Assembly (NCBI RefSeq): GCF_001634625.1
Contig: NZ_LRSE01000004.1
Span: forward strand, 62,001-126,000
Direction: 5' to 3'
Origin: Croceicoccus bisphenolivorans
GTDB taxonomy: Bacteria; Pseudomonadota; Alphaproteobacteria; Sphingomonadales; Sphingomonadaceae
DNA length: 64,000 nt
Every line of letters starts with the position of its first letter. The stretch's first letter is position 1. Below are positions 20,476 through 28,343 of this stretch, piece after piece. The notes under the pieces are model-generated. The model worked only from the letters and a program-made list of their open reading frames with translations. It had not been told where the DNA came from and ran no database searches. The translations under genes were made by a program, and so were the position numbers.

Positions 20476-21116
20476 GCGCAGGCGACAAACCCGCACCGAA
20501 GATCGTCGTCACCGGTACCGATACCGACATCGGCAAGACCGTGTTTGCCGCCGCGCTGACGGGCGCGCTGGGCGCAACCTACTGGAAGCCGGTGCAGGCA
20601 GGGCGCGACGATGCCGGGCGCGGTGACAGCGACCGCGTGGCCGAACTCGCCGGTGCCCGCACGCTGCCCTCTGCCCACGATCTGGCCACACCCGCATCGC
20701 CGCACATCGCGGCGGAAATCGACGGCATCGAGATCGATCCGGCTAAGCTGGCGGTTCCAGAAGTCGACGGCCCGCTGGTGATCGAAGGGGCGGGCGGGGT
20801 TCTGGTGCCGATCAACCGGCGCTGGCTGTTTGCCGACCAGTTCGCCCGCTGGCAGCTGCCGGTCGTTCTCGTCGCGCGCACGGCGCTTGGCACGATCAAC
20901 CATTCGCTGCTCTCGATAGAAGCGCTGCGCACGCGCGGCGTCCCGATTCTCGGTGTCGCCTTCGTGGGTGATGCGGTGGAGGACAGCGAAGCGATCATTG
21001 CCGACCTCGGTCAGGTCAAACGGCTCGGACGGTTGCCGCTGATCGACCCGCTGGACGCGGATGCACTGGCGCGGGCCTTTGCCGACAACTTCGAAACAGC
21101 AGACTTTTGCCCATGA
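20472..21116 (+). CDS. bioD: Dethiobiotin synthetase
   Basis: This 214-residue ATP-dependent enzyme forms the ureido ring of dethiobiotin from diaminopelargonate and CO2. The P-loop is [17 protein letters not shown] and the substrate segment YWKPVQAG follows; [13 protein letters not shown] is also diagnostic. Start and stop both overlap neighbours by four bases (ATGA at each end). Confidence 0.95.
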   Translation: MSAGDKPAPKIVVTGTDTDIGKTVFAAALTGALGATYWKPVQAGRDDAGRGDSDRVAELAGARTLPSAHDLATPASPHIAAEIDGIEIDPAKLAVPEVDGPLVIEGAGGVLVPINRRWLFADQFARWQLPVVLVARTALGTINHSLLSIEALRTRGVPILGVAFVGDAVEDSEAIIADLGQVKRLGRLPLIDPLDADALARAFADNFETADFCP

Positions 21117-22351
21117 CCTCGCCTGTTTGGCACCCTTTTACCCAGCACGGCCTGCAGGAACCGATCCCGCTGGTCGAGCGGGGTGAGGGCGCTTTCCTCT
21201 ATACGGCGGACGGGCGGCGGATCATCGATGCGATCTCGTCATGGTGGGTCACGACGCACGGCCATGCCCACCCGCGCATCATGGCCGCAATCCGCGAACA
21301 GACCGAGAAGCTGGATCAGGTCATCTTTGCCGGATGGACGCACGAACCGGCCGAAACACTGGCGCTGGGCCTGCGCGCGATCATGCCGGATGCGCTGACC
21401 CGCGTGTTCTTCTCCGACTCCGGCTCCACCAGTGTGGAGGTCGCGCTGAAGATGGCGCTCGGCTACTGGATGGCCCGCGATGAAGCGCGCGACCGGATCA
21501 TCGTGATGGAGCATTCCTATCACGGGGATACCATCGGCACGATGTCGGTGGGCGAACGCGGGGTGTTCAACCGCGCTTACGAACCGCTGCTGTTCGATGT
21601 GACGCGCGTGCCATTCCCCGCCGCGGGGTGCGAGCAGGCCACATTCGATGCGCTGGAGGCTGCCTGCGACAGCCGCGCCGCGGCCTTCATCGTCGAGCCG
21701 CTGGTTCTCGGCGCAGGTGGCATGATGATGTATCCGCCAGAAGTTCTGGCCGGGATGCGGGCGATCTGCGCCAAGGCGGGCGTCCTGTTCATCGCGGACG
21801 AGGTCATGACCGGTTGGGGCCGCACCGGCACTTTGCTGGCCTGCGAACAGGCCGGGGTCGTGCCCGATATCCTCTGCCTGTCGAAGGGGCTTACCGGCGG
21901 GGCGATGCCGCTTGCCGTCACGATGGCGAGCGAGCCTGTGTTCGAGGCGCATTACAGCACCGACCGGTCGAAGATGTTCTTCCACTCTTCCAGCTATACC
22001 GCCAACCCGATCGCCTGCGCAGCGGCAGTCGCGAACCTTGCGATCTGGCACGACGAGCCGGTGATGGAACGCGTAACCGCGCTGGCGGCCGCGCAACAGC
22101 GTCATCTGGACCGGCTGGCCGCCACGCACGACATTCGCAACGTGCGCCGGTGCGGGACCATCGCTGCTTTCGATTGCGCGGGCGGCGAGGGTTATCTTTC
22201 CGATTTCGCGCCGCGCCTGCTGGCCCGTTTCCGCGAGGCCGGCGTGCTGCTGCGTCCGCTGGGCGATACGGTCTACGTCATGCCGCCCTATTGCATCGAT
22301 ACCCCCACGCTGGACGAGGTCTGGTCGGTCATCGCCGACGCCATCGCCTGA
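21113..22351 (+). CDS. bioA: Adenosylmethionine-8-amino-7-oxononanoate aminotransferase
   Basis: This 412-residue class III PLP aminotransferase makes 7,8-diaminopelargonate using SAM as amino donor. It shows WHPFTQH at the N-terminus, [28 protein letters not shown], the PLP aspartate in [15 protein letters not shown] and the Schiff-base lysine in CLSKGLTGG. It closes the operon; bioB, the final enzyme, is not in the window. A TTG two codons upstream (21107) is possible, but the ATG at 21113 gives the overlap pattern used throughout the operon. Confidence 0.95.
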   Translation: MTSPVWHPFTQHGLQEPIPLVERGEGAFLYTADGRRIIDAISSWWVTTHGHAHPRIMAAIREQTEKLDQVIFAGWTHEPAETLALGLRAIMPDALTRVFFSDSGSTSVEVALKMALGYWMARDEARDRIIVMEHSYHGDTIGTMSVGERGVFNRAYEPLLFDVTRVPFPAAGCEQATFDALEAACDSRAAAFIVEPLVLGAGGMMMYPPEVLAGMRAICAKAGVLFIADEVMTGWGRTGTLLACEQAGVVPDILCLSKGLTGGAMPLAVTMASEPVFEAHYSTDRSKMFFHSSSYTANPIACAAAVANLAIWHDEPVMERVTALAAAQQRHLDRLAATHDIRNVRRCGTIAAFDCAGGEGYLSDFAPRLLARFREAGVLLRPLGDTVYVMPPYCIDTPTLDEVWSVIADAIA

Positions 22352-22391
22352 CCGTTTTGCCCCTAGGGACCGGACGCGCGGTTCACAGGGG

Positions 22392-22486
22392 CGGTTCAAC
22401 CTGATAGGGCGACCCATCGCAACTTCCGAAAGGCGCAAGGGAACCGGCAGTTCGGCCGGCAGGACAGGCAAGGACAGATCTTTTTT
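22392..22486 (+). promoter_or_regulatory. Structured, possibly riboswitch-like leader before the symporter cluster
   Basis: Between bioA and the next gene lie 216 bases with notable structure. CGGTTC (22392-22397) can pair with GAACCG (22441-22446) and enclose GCGA-CCCA-TCGC and a CCGAAAGG loop. CCGGC-AGTTCG-GCCGG follows. The segments CCGAAAGGCGCAA (22426-22438) and CAGGCAAGGACAG (22465-22477) resemble the two conserved cores of the glycine riboswitch, but with a one-base insertion and a two-base deletion, and I could not form its outer stems. A run of six T follows at 22481. Function is uncertain. Confidence 0.3.
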
Positions 22487-22567
22487 CGTAACCGAAGCAA
22501 TCGGCTGGGCGCCAATAGCGCCAGCGGGCCGGGCATGCAGGGGGCATGTGACCGGCCGATCTTCTCC

Positions 22568-22969
22568 ATGCGTGTTCTCGCTGCGAAGATCCTTCTCGCC
22601 TGCGCGCTGTGCGCGCCCATGGCGGCCCATGCGGCCCCCGCATTCACGGATCCCGGACCGGTAACCAGCGACAGCGGGCAGGTCGCCGTTGCGTGGACGG
22701 GCGGGGACGAGGTTCTCCTGACCCTCACCAAGGACGGCGAAGCGGCCCGCGACATCTATCGCGGCAGCGGCGATACGCTGTTCCTTTCCGGCCTTGCCGA
22801 AGGCGACTACCGGCTGGACCTCACCGGTGCAGACGGGGCGCAGGCCCAGCCGCTCGTCGTCGAAGTCAGGCACCAGTCGCTGACGCAGGCGCTGTTGCTG
22901 GCGGCAATCGGCGCCATCGTTTTCCTGTTGACTGTCGGCGCGATCCTGCGGGGTGCGCGCGATGACTGA
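22568..22969 (+). CDS. Small exported protein with C-terminal membrane anchor, symporter-associated
   Basis: The 133-residue product has a signal peptide (MRVLAAKILLACALCAPMAAHA), a beta-rich extracytoplasmic domain of about 70 residues (VAVAWTGGDEVLLTLTKDG, GLAEGDYRLDLTG) resembling a fibronectin III-like sandwich, and a C-terminal helix (about 108-126) ending in RGARDD. I do not recognise the family. It overlaps the sodium/solute symporter by eight bases, so it is probably an accessory subunit. The start is uncertain because no ribosome-binding site precedes 22568 and a hairpin (GGCCGG with CCGGCC) lies just upstream. Confidence 0.65.
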   Translation: MRVLAAKILLACALCAPMAAHAAPAFTDPGPVTSDSGQVAVAWTGGDEVLLTLTKDGEAARDIYRGSGDTLFLSGLAEGDYRLDLTGADGAQAQPLVVEVRHQSLTQALLLAAIGAIVFLLTVGAILRGARDD

Positions 22970-24386
22970 GAGCAAGGTCTTTCTTGATCCCACCGTGGGC
23001 TGGATCCTGCTGGCCGCGTTCAGCGCCTTGTGGATCGGCCTTGGCATATACTGGGGCCGCCGGAACAAGAGTTTCGAGGATCACGCCCTTGCCGGTCGCA
23101 ACGTCGGCCTTGCGCTGGGCACGGCGACGGCGGCGGCAACGTGGATCACGTCCAATACCACGATGCTCGCGCCGCAATTCGCGCTGCAACTCGGCATCTG
23201 GGGCATGCTGGCTTACTCCACGGCTGCATTCGGCCTGATGCTGTTCGCCCCGATGGCAAAGCGCATCCGCCAGTTGATGCCGAACGGTTATACCAGCGGG
23301 GACTTCTTCCGCTTGCGTTACGGCCGCGTCGCCTGGGCGATCTTCCTTGTCTTCACACTGTTCTATTCGCTGACATGGCTGGTTTCCATGGCGATGGCGG
23401 GCGGCATCCTGCTGGAGGCGCTGGCCGGCATCGACTATGTCTGGGGGATGAGCGTCATCCTTGGCGTCTGCGTCATCTACACGATGCGTGGCGGGCTGAC
23501 GGCGGTGATCGGGACGGACTTCATCCAGTCGCTCGTCATCATCGTGGGCATCGCTGTCACCGGTTTTGCCGTGCTGCAAAACGTGTCGGTGGCTGAAATC
23601 CACGCGAACCTCACCGCGACGAAGCCAGCGCTGCTCGACGTGCTGTTTCCCGCAGCGATCATGGCGATCTTCAACAACCTGCTCTTCGGTCTGGGCGAGG
23701 TGTTCCACAACAACGTGTGGTGGAGCCGCGCCTTTGCCTTTCGCGACAGCGTTGCCTCCAAGGCTTTCCTGTTGGGCGGGCTGGTCTGGCTGCCGATCCC
23801 GGTCGCCGCCGGTTTCATCGCGCTGGCATCCGGCGCATTGGGCGTTGCCGTGCCCAGTGCCGACATGGTGGGGCCGCTGGTTGTTGCCGAAGTATTGGGA
23901 ACGATGGGGGCAGTCGCCATTTTCATCGTCGTGTTCTGTTCACTCGCCTCCAGTATCGACAGCCTCCTCGCCGCCACATCGGACCTCGTGACAGAGGATA
24001 TCTGGCGCCGCCTGATGCATCCGCAGGCCAGTGTGGAGACGCTGAAGAAAGCGGCGCAGTGGATCACGCTGGGCCTTGGCCTGCTGACATGGCTGGTCTG
24101 CCTGCCGCGCATCGGCACGCTGGCAACGGTTCTGTTTTTCGCCGGGCCGCTGGTCGGATCGATGATCTGGCCGATCGTCGCCGGGCTCTATTGGCGCCGA
24201 GCGAATACCGCCGGCGCGGTCGGCGCGATGGTGCTGGGTGCAGGTGTCGGACTTTTCTGCTACTTTGCCATCGGCTGGTACGTCGCGACGCTGATCGCAA
24301 CGGCCGTTTCGATGATCTGGGTGCTGGGTGCCACCGCGTTGGGCAAGAGCCGGTTCGACTGGACCGTTCTCAAGGAGGACGCATGA
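22962..24386 (+). CDS. Sodium:solute symporter (SSS family)
   Basis: This 474-residue inner-membrane protein has about 13 helices. The family features are GRNVGLALGTATAAATWITSN in the second helix, GYTSGDFFRLRYG, and the Na+-site region near VVFCSLASSIDSLLAATSDL. It resembles the urea/DUR3-like and proline-type branches, but the substrate is not readable. It is flanked by overlapping small membrane proteins on both sides (8 and 4 bases) and by a carbamoyltransferase-like enzyme, so its substrate is probably connected to that enzyme. I chose ATG 22962 over the GTG nine bases upstream. Confidence 0.88.
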   Translation: MTESKVFLDPTVGWILLAAFSALWIGLGIYWGRRNKSFEDHALAGRNVGLALGTATAAATWITSNTTMLAPQFALQLGIWGMLAYSTAAFGLMLFAPMAKRIRQLMPNGYTSGDFFRLRYGRVAWAIFLVFTLFYSLTWLVSMAMAGGILLEALAGIDYVWGMSVILGVCVIYTMRGGLTAVIGTDFIQSLVIIVGIAVTGFAVLQNVSVAEIHANLTATKPALLDVLFPAAIMAIFNNLLFGLGEVFHNNVWWSRAFAFRDSVASKAFLLGGLVWLPIPVAAGFIALASGALGVAVPSADMVGPLVVAEVLGTMGAVAIFIVVFCSLASSIDSLLAATSDLVTEDIWRRLMHPQASVETLKKAAQWITLGLGLLTWLVCLPRIGTLATVLFFAGPLVGSMIWPIVAGLYWRRANTAGAVGAMVLGAGVGLFCYFAIGWYVATLIATAVSMIWVLGATALGKSRFDWTVLKEDA

Positions 24387-24505
24387 CCTTTTCCCCGGGA
24401 TTCCTCGAAGTGCTGATCTACGGATCGCTCGTCTGGTGTGCGGTTTCGGGCATCGGCCTTGCCGTCATGCTGCTGCGTGACGGAAAATCGGGAGAGATCT
24501 GGTGA
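24383..24505 (+). CDS. 40-residue single-pass membrane protein, symporter-associated
   Basis: A short frame from ATG 24383 to TGA 24505 encodes 40 residues with one helix (VLIYGSLVWCAVSGIGLAVM) and a charged tail RDGKSGEIW. It overlaps the symporter stop (ATGA) and the following GTG start (GTGA), and AAGGAGG precedes it by eight bases, so it is very likely translated. I do not recognise it. By position it could be a small regulatory or assembly subunit of the symporter. Confidence 0.7.
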   Translation: MTFSPGFLEVLIYGSLVWCAVSGIGLAVMLLRDGKSGEIW

Positions 24506-25599
24506 ACGCCATCCTTCCCGCAAGCCAGGTCGATCACACCGCCGATCCGCTGCGCAAGTCCGGCCGGCTGGGCAATTGCCCCGATCCGCAAAAGCTGATC
24601 GAACAGTCGCCCAAGCTGGACCTTGAACAGCTGGACCGGTTGCACGACGCCTCGATCCTGTCTGCAGCGCAGTTCGACCTGCCGCTTTTGCGAGAGGTGG
24701 CGAAGCTTGCCGCCTACATGCAATTGCGCAAGTTCGAGGCTGGCCGCGCGCTGGAGGACAAGATCCTTGCCGCTGCCTTCTTCGAACCCAGCACGCGCAC
24801 GCGCCTCAGCTTCGAAAGCGCGATGCTGCATGTTGGCGGCAAGACGCTGTCGGTGGCCGATGCCAAGACCACCGGCGTCGCCAAGGGCGAATCGATGCGC
24901 GACATCGGGCAGATGTTCAATTCCTATGCCGATGTCGTGGTCATGCGGCACACGGCGCAGGAATCGGTGCAGGACTTGTGCGAATACCTGCGCATCCCGC
25001 TGATCAACGGCGGCAACGGATCGGATGAACACCCGACGCAGGCGCTGGCCGACTGGTACGCGCTGATGAAGTGGCGGCCCGAACTGGCATTCGGCAAGTT
25101 GCCGGAAAAGTTCCGCCTGAACCTCGGCATTATCGGCACGCCTGGAAACATGCGTACGGTGAAAAGCTTCCTCACCCTTGCGCTGCTGTTCCATGAAAAT
25201 ATCAATCACATCACGATATTTTCGGAAATGGCCGATCCGCTGGGTGACGAAATCCGCGAGATGACGAACGGCAGCCCGATCGGGATCGATTTCTCGCGCA
25301 ATCTGGAACAGAGCCTCGAGTATCTCGACGTAGTCTACATGAACGCCATCGCGTTCCTTGGCGATGGCTACCGCTTTTTCGGCGATTCGTTCTCTTTGTC
25401 GAAGGAACGCCAGTTGAAGCCGGACACGGTGATCCTGCATCCGCTGGCGCGCGGTGACGAGCTGTCCACCGATCTCGATGATACGCAGCACAACCTATAC
25501 TTCAATCAGGCGGACGGCGCGGTCTGGATGCGTCAGGCGCTCCTGCTCGCCATTTTCGGGCGCGTGCGCAATGTCGTGCCCAGAGAGTTCATCGCCTGA
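24502..25599 (+). CDS. Aspartate/ornithine carbamoyltransferase superfamily enzyme with altered acceptor site
   Basis: This 365-residue protein is of the transcarbamoylase fold. The carbamoyl-phosphate site is complete: STRT at residues 97-100, lysine 128 in AKGES, arginine 149 in MRHT, HPTQ at 177-180 and arginine 218. HPLARGDELS replaces the usual HPLPRVDE. In Escherichia coli PyrB the aspartate-binding loop reads YMTRVQ (Arg229, Gln231); here it reads YMNAIAFLGDGYRFFG (279 onward), so both residues are alanine and the loop differs. It is longer than PyrB (about 310). It may be annotated pyrB, but an acceptor other than aspartate is likely. Confidence 0.82.
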   Translation: MNAILPASQVDHTADPLRKSGRLGNCPDPQKLIEQSPKLDLEQLDRLHDASILSAAQFDLPLLREVAKLAAYMQLRKFEAGRALEDKILAAAFFEPSTRTRLSFESAMLHVGGKTLSVADAKTTGVAKGESMRDIGQMFNSYADVVVMRHTAQESVQDLCEYLRIPLINGGNGSDEHPTQALADWYALMKWRPELAFGKLPEKFRLNLGIIGTPGNMRTVKSFLTLALLFHENINHITIFSEMADPLGDEIREMTNGSPIGIDFSRNLEQSLEYLDVVYMNAIAFLGDGYRFFGDSFSLSKERQLKPDTVILHPLARGDELSTDLDDTQHNLYFNQADGAVWMRQALLLAIFGRVRNVVPREFIA

Positions 25600-25658
25600 A
25601 TCTCCGCCTGAATTCATTGCCCCAGCGGCCTTTAGACTGACAGGAAACGAACCGAACC

Positions 25659-27602
25659 ATGTGTGGCATCGCCGGGCTGTGGAGCCCCCACTACGACGAC
25701 AAGACGCAGGCCCATACCGAGGCCATGGCCGACCGCATGGTTCATCGCGGGCCGGACGGGCGCGGTTTCCTGCACGATCCGGAAAACGGCCTCGCCATGA
25801 TCCACACGCGCCTGTCGATCATCGGACTGGACAGCGGGACGCAGCCAATCCACGGGCGCGAGGATGACGGGACGGCGCACCTGAAGCTGACGGTCAACGG
25901 CGAGTTCTACGACTACAAACGCATTCGCGGCATTCTTCGGACCGACGGGTACTGGTTCAACACGCGATCGGATTCCGAGATCGCGATGAAGCTTTACGAC
26001 AAGCACGGGCTGGATTTCGTCCACCACCTGCGCGGCGAGTTCGCGTTCGCGCTGTTCGATGAAAAGAAGCAGCAGCTGATCATCGTGCGCGACCGTTTCG
26101 GCATTCGCCCGCTCTATTTCCACAAGGGTGAGAAGGGCTTCTTCTGGGGCAGCGAGATCAAGGCGATGCTCGCCCACCCCGATGTGCCGCGCACCGTCTG
26201 CCCCAAGGCGCAGCTGCACCAGATGATGCAGGTGATGGTGCCGGGCATGACCCTGTTCGAGGACATCCACGCGCTGAAGCCCGGCCATATGCTGATCGTC
26301 AGCCGGAAAGGCGACGATTACGAGGTGGAAGAGCGCCGCTACTGGGACGCGGAGTTCCCGCTGGAAGGCGAGCACGACGACCTGCCCGATGAAGAGCATA
26401 TCGAGAACGTGCGCCGCGCGCTGGTGGAATCGATCACCCTTCGGCTGGAGGCCGACGTGCCGGTCGCCTGCTATCTTTCGGGCGGGATCGACAGCTGTTC
26501 GATCCTCGGCATGGCCGCCGCGATCCAGCAGTCGCCGGTGAAGGCCTTCACCATCAGCTTCGACGACGATCGGTACGACGAGGCGCACATCGCGACAGAG
26601 ATGGCCGAGATGGTCGGCGCGGATCAGGACATCCTGAAGATCAAGGCCGTCGATCTCTACGGCGAGAATTTCGAGAAGGCGGTCTATTACTCCGAACGCA
26701 CGTTCTACAACACGCTGGGCGTCGCTAAGATGCTGATGAGCGAGCACGTGCGAAAGGTTGGCTACAAGGTGGTCATCACGGGCGAAGGCAGCGACGAGCT
26801 GTTCGGCGGCTATGCCCAGTTCAAGGCCGACTACTTCCTGCACGATCCCGCTTATGCCGAAACCGCGGCGGGCGAGGACATGAAGAAGCGCAATGCGATC
26901 TTCTCCGGTTCGGTGCTGGCCGAAAAGCAGATCAGCCACCCCGCGTTCGAGGAAGTCATGGGCTTCACGCCCAGCTGGATCCAGCCGTGGATGCTGGTGC
27001 TCGAACGGGTGAAGCCGCTGCTGTCGGACGAGTTCAAGGCCAAGCTGGGCGACTACGATCCGGTGGCGGCCATCGCCTACAGTCTCGATCGCGAGATGCT
27101 CGACGGGCGTCACGTGCTCGACAAGGTCCAGTATTCGTGGATCAAGACGATGCTGGAAGGCCAGATTCTCAACTGGGGCGGCGACCGTGTCGACATGGCG
27201 AACTCCCTCGAAAGCCGCCCGGCCTTCCTTGACCACCACGTTGCCGAACTGGCCCTGCGCATCCCGCCCCATGTCCGTATCCGCGACGGTATCGAGAAGT
27301 GGGTCGTGCGCGAGGCGATGAAGCACGTCCTTCCCGAAGTGCTGTACAAGCGCGAGAAGTTCGCGTTCATGGCCCCGCCTGCGCATACCGATAAGGAAAA
27401 GACGGCCGAGATCGACAAACTGATCGAAAAGTGGCTGTCGAGCGCTGAGATCGCGGAGCACGGCATTTTCGACGAGGCCAAGCTGCGCGCCTCGATCGAG
27501 GATTACCGCAAGAGCGACGACCATGCGCAGAATACGCGCAAGGACATCATCCTGAACCACGCCATCGCGCTGCATGCGATCGACGAGCTGATCGAGGGGT
27601 GA
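25659..27602 (+). CDS. Asparagine synthase (glutamine-hydrolysing) family amidotransferase
   Basis: This 647-residue enzyme has an N-terminal glutaminase domain with the catalytic cysteine at position 2 (MCGIAGLW), RGPDGRG and RLSIIGL, and a C-terminal synthetase domain with the ATP-pyrophosphatase loop SGGIDS (274-279), GEGSDELFGG (375-384) and ANSLESRPAFLDHH. The family activates a carboxylate as acyl-adenylate and adds ammonia from glutamine. Canonical AsnB makes asparagine, but this one lies 60 bases after an atypical transcarbamoylase and is about 90 residues longer than E. coli AsnB. Its substrate may therefore be something else. Confidence 0.88.
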   Translation: MCGIAGLWSPHYDDKTQAHTEAMADRMVHRGPDGRGFLHDPENGLAMIHTRLSIIGLDSGTQPIHGREDDGTAHLKLTVNGEFYDYKRIRGILRTDGYWFNTRSDSEIAMKLYDKHGLDFVHHLRGEFAFALFDEKKQQLIIVRDRFGIRPLYFHKGEKGFFWGSEIKAMLAHPDVPRTVCPKAQLHQMMQVMVPGMTLFEDIHALKPGHMLIVSRKGDDYEVEERRYWDAEFPLEGEHDDLPDEEHIENVRRALVESITLRLEADVPVACYLSGGIDSCSILGMAAAIQQSPVKAFTISFDDDRYDEAHIATEMAEMVGADQDILKIKAVDLYGENFEKAVYYSERTFYNTLGVAKMLMSEHVRKVGYKVVITGEGSDELFGGYAQFKADYFLHDPAYAETAAGEDMKKRNAIFSGSVLAEKQISHPAFEEVMGFTPSWIQPWMLVLERVKPLLSDEFKAKLGDYDPVAAIAYSLDREMLDGRHVLDKVQYSWIKTMLEGQILNWGGDRVDMANSLESRPAFLDHHVAELALRIPPHVRIRDGIEKWVVREAMKHVLPEVLYKREKFAFMAPPAHTDKEKTAEIDKLIEKWLSSAEIAEHGIFDEAKLRASIEDYRKSDDHAQNTRKDIILNHAIALHAIDELIEG

Positions 27603-27703
27603 TCGCTCGCGTTCAGCGTCGAAAATCGACGTTGGATCGTCCGATTATCGTATGAAATGCAACAATTTCCTGCCATCTTTCCAATCAGGGAAAGGGGTTG
27701 GAA

Positions 27704-28330
27704 ATGGATATTCTTGCGCCACACAACACGCCGTTCGCGGTGGCGTTGGCGTTTCTTATATTGCTGCTCGTCGTTCAACTGGTCGGACTGGGCGATTTCG
27801 GGCCTGATTTCGATGGTGACGTCGATGTCGAAGGGGCTCACGCCGCCGATGTAGTTGGTGGACTTGCCAGCATCGTCGGGCTGGACAGGCTGCCGCTCGT
27901 GGCCTGGCTCGCGCTGTTCTGCGCCTTCTTCGGGCTGCTCGGCCTGTCGCTACAGGAATTGCTCGACGCTCTGCTCGGCGCGCCGCTGCCGGCTGCAGGT
28001 GCGGCGGCCATCGGGTTCGTCGTCGGCTTGCCGGTGACGGCGCTGCTCGCACGGCCTCTGGGCCGGATCTGGCCGCATGACGAAACGACGGCCGTGTCGG
28101 TCGATGAGCTGCTCGGCCGGCGCGGTACCATCTCGATCGGCACCGCGCGGCGCGGCAGTCCTGCGCGCGCGCAAGTCACCGACCGGTTCGGTCAGGCGCA
28201 CAACGTGATGGTCGAACCGCACGAGGACGCATCCGAATTCATCGAGGGCGACGAGGTCATGCTCGTCCGCCGCGACGAACAGCTTTTCTTTGCCATCGGC
28301 GGTTCCGAACCGTTCCGGCTGACGTATTAA
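27704..28330 (+). CDS. yqiJ: YqiJ-like membrane protein with C-terminal OB-fold (flotillin partner)
   Basis: This protein of about 208 residues has three to four helices in the N-terminal part (about 9-28, 65-90 and 93-113), then a soluble beta-barrel domain (DELLGRRGTISIGTARRGSPARAQVTDRFG). This is the architecture of YqiJ/NfeD-type proteins. The YqiK-type flotillin starts 13 bases downstream, as expected for the pair. I chose ATG 27704, since AAAGGGG lies just upstream; TTG 27698 would be the alternative. NfeD partners help flotillins organise membrane domains. Confidence 0.8.
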   Translation: MDILAPHNTPFAVALAFLILLLVVQLVGLGDFGPDFDGDVDVEGAHAADVVGGLASIVGLDRLPLVAWLALFCAFFGLLGLSLQELLDALLGAPLPAAGAAAIGFVVGLPVTALLARPLGRIWPHDETTAVSVDELLGRRGTISIGTARRGSPARAQVTDRFGQAHNVMVEPHEDASEFIEGDEVMLVRRDEQLFFAIGGSEPFRLTY

Positions 28331-28343
28331 AGGGGGTACGCAC

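Noticed and set aside
22481-22486. T6 run taken as an intrinsic terminator of the biotin operon
   Set aside because: No stable stem ends directly before it; the nearest hairpin (CCGGC/GCCGG) is about 20 bases upstream.
21239-23068. 609-codon minus-strand frame opposite bioA and the symporter start
   Set aside because: It is an antisense shadow rich in Arg/His/Gln with no domains, and the plus-strand genes are clear.
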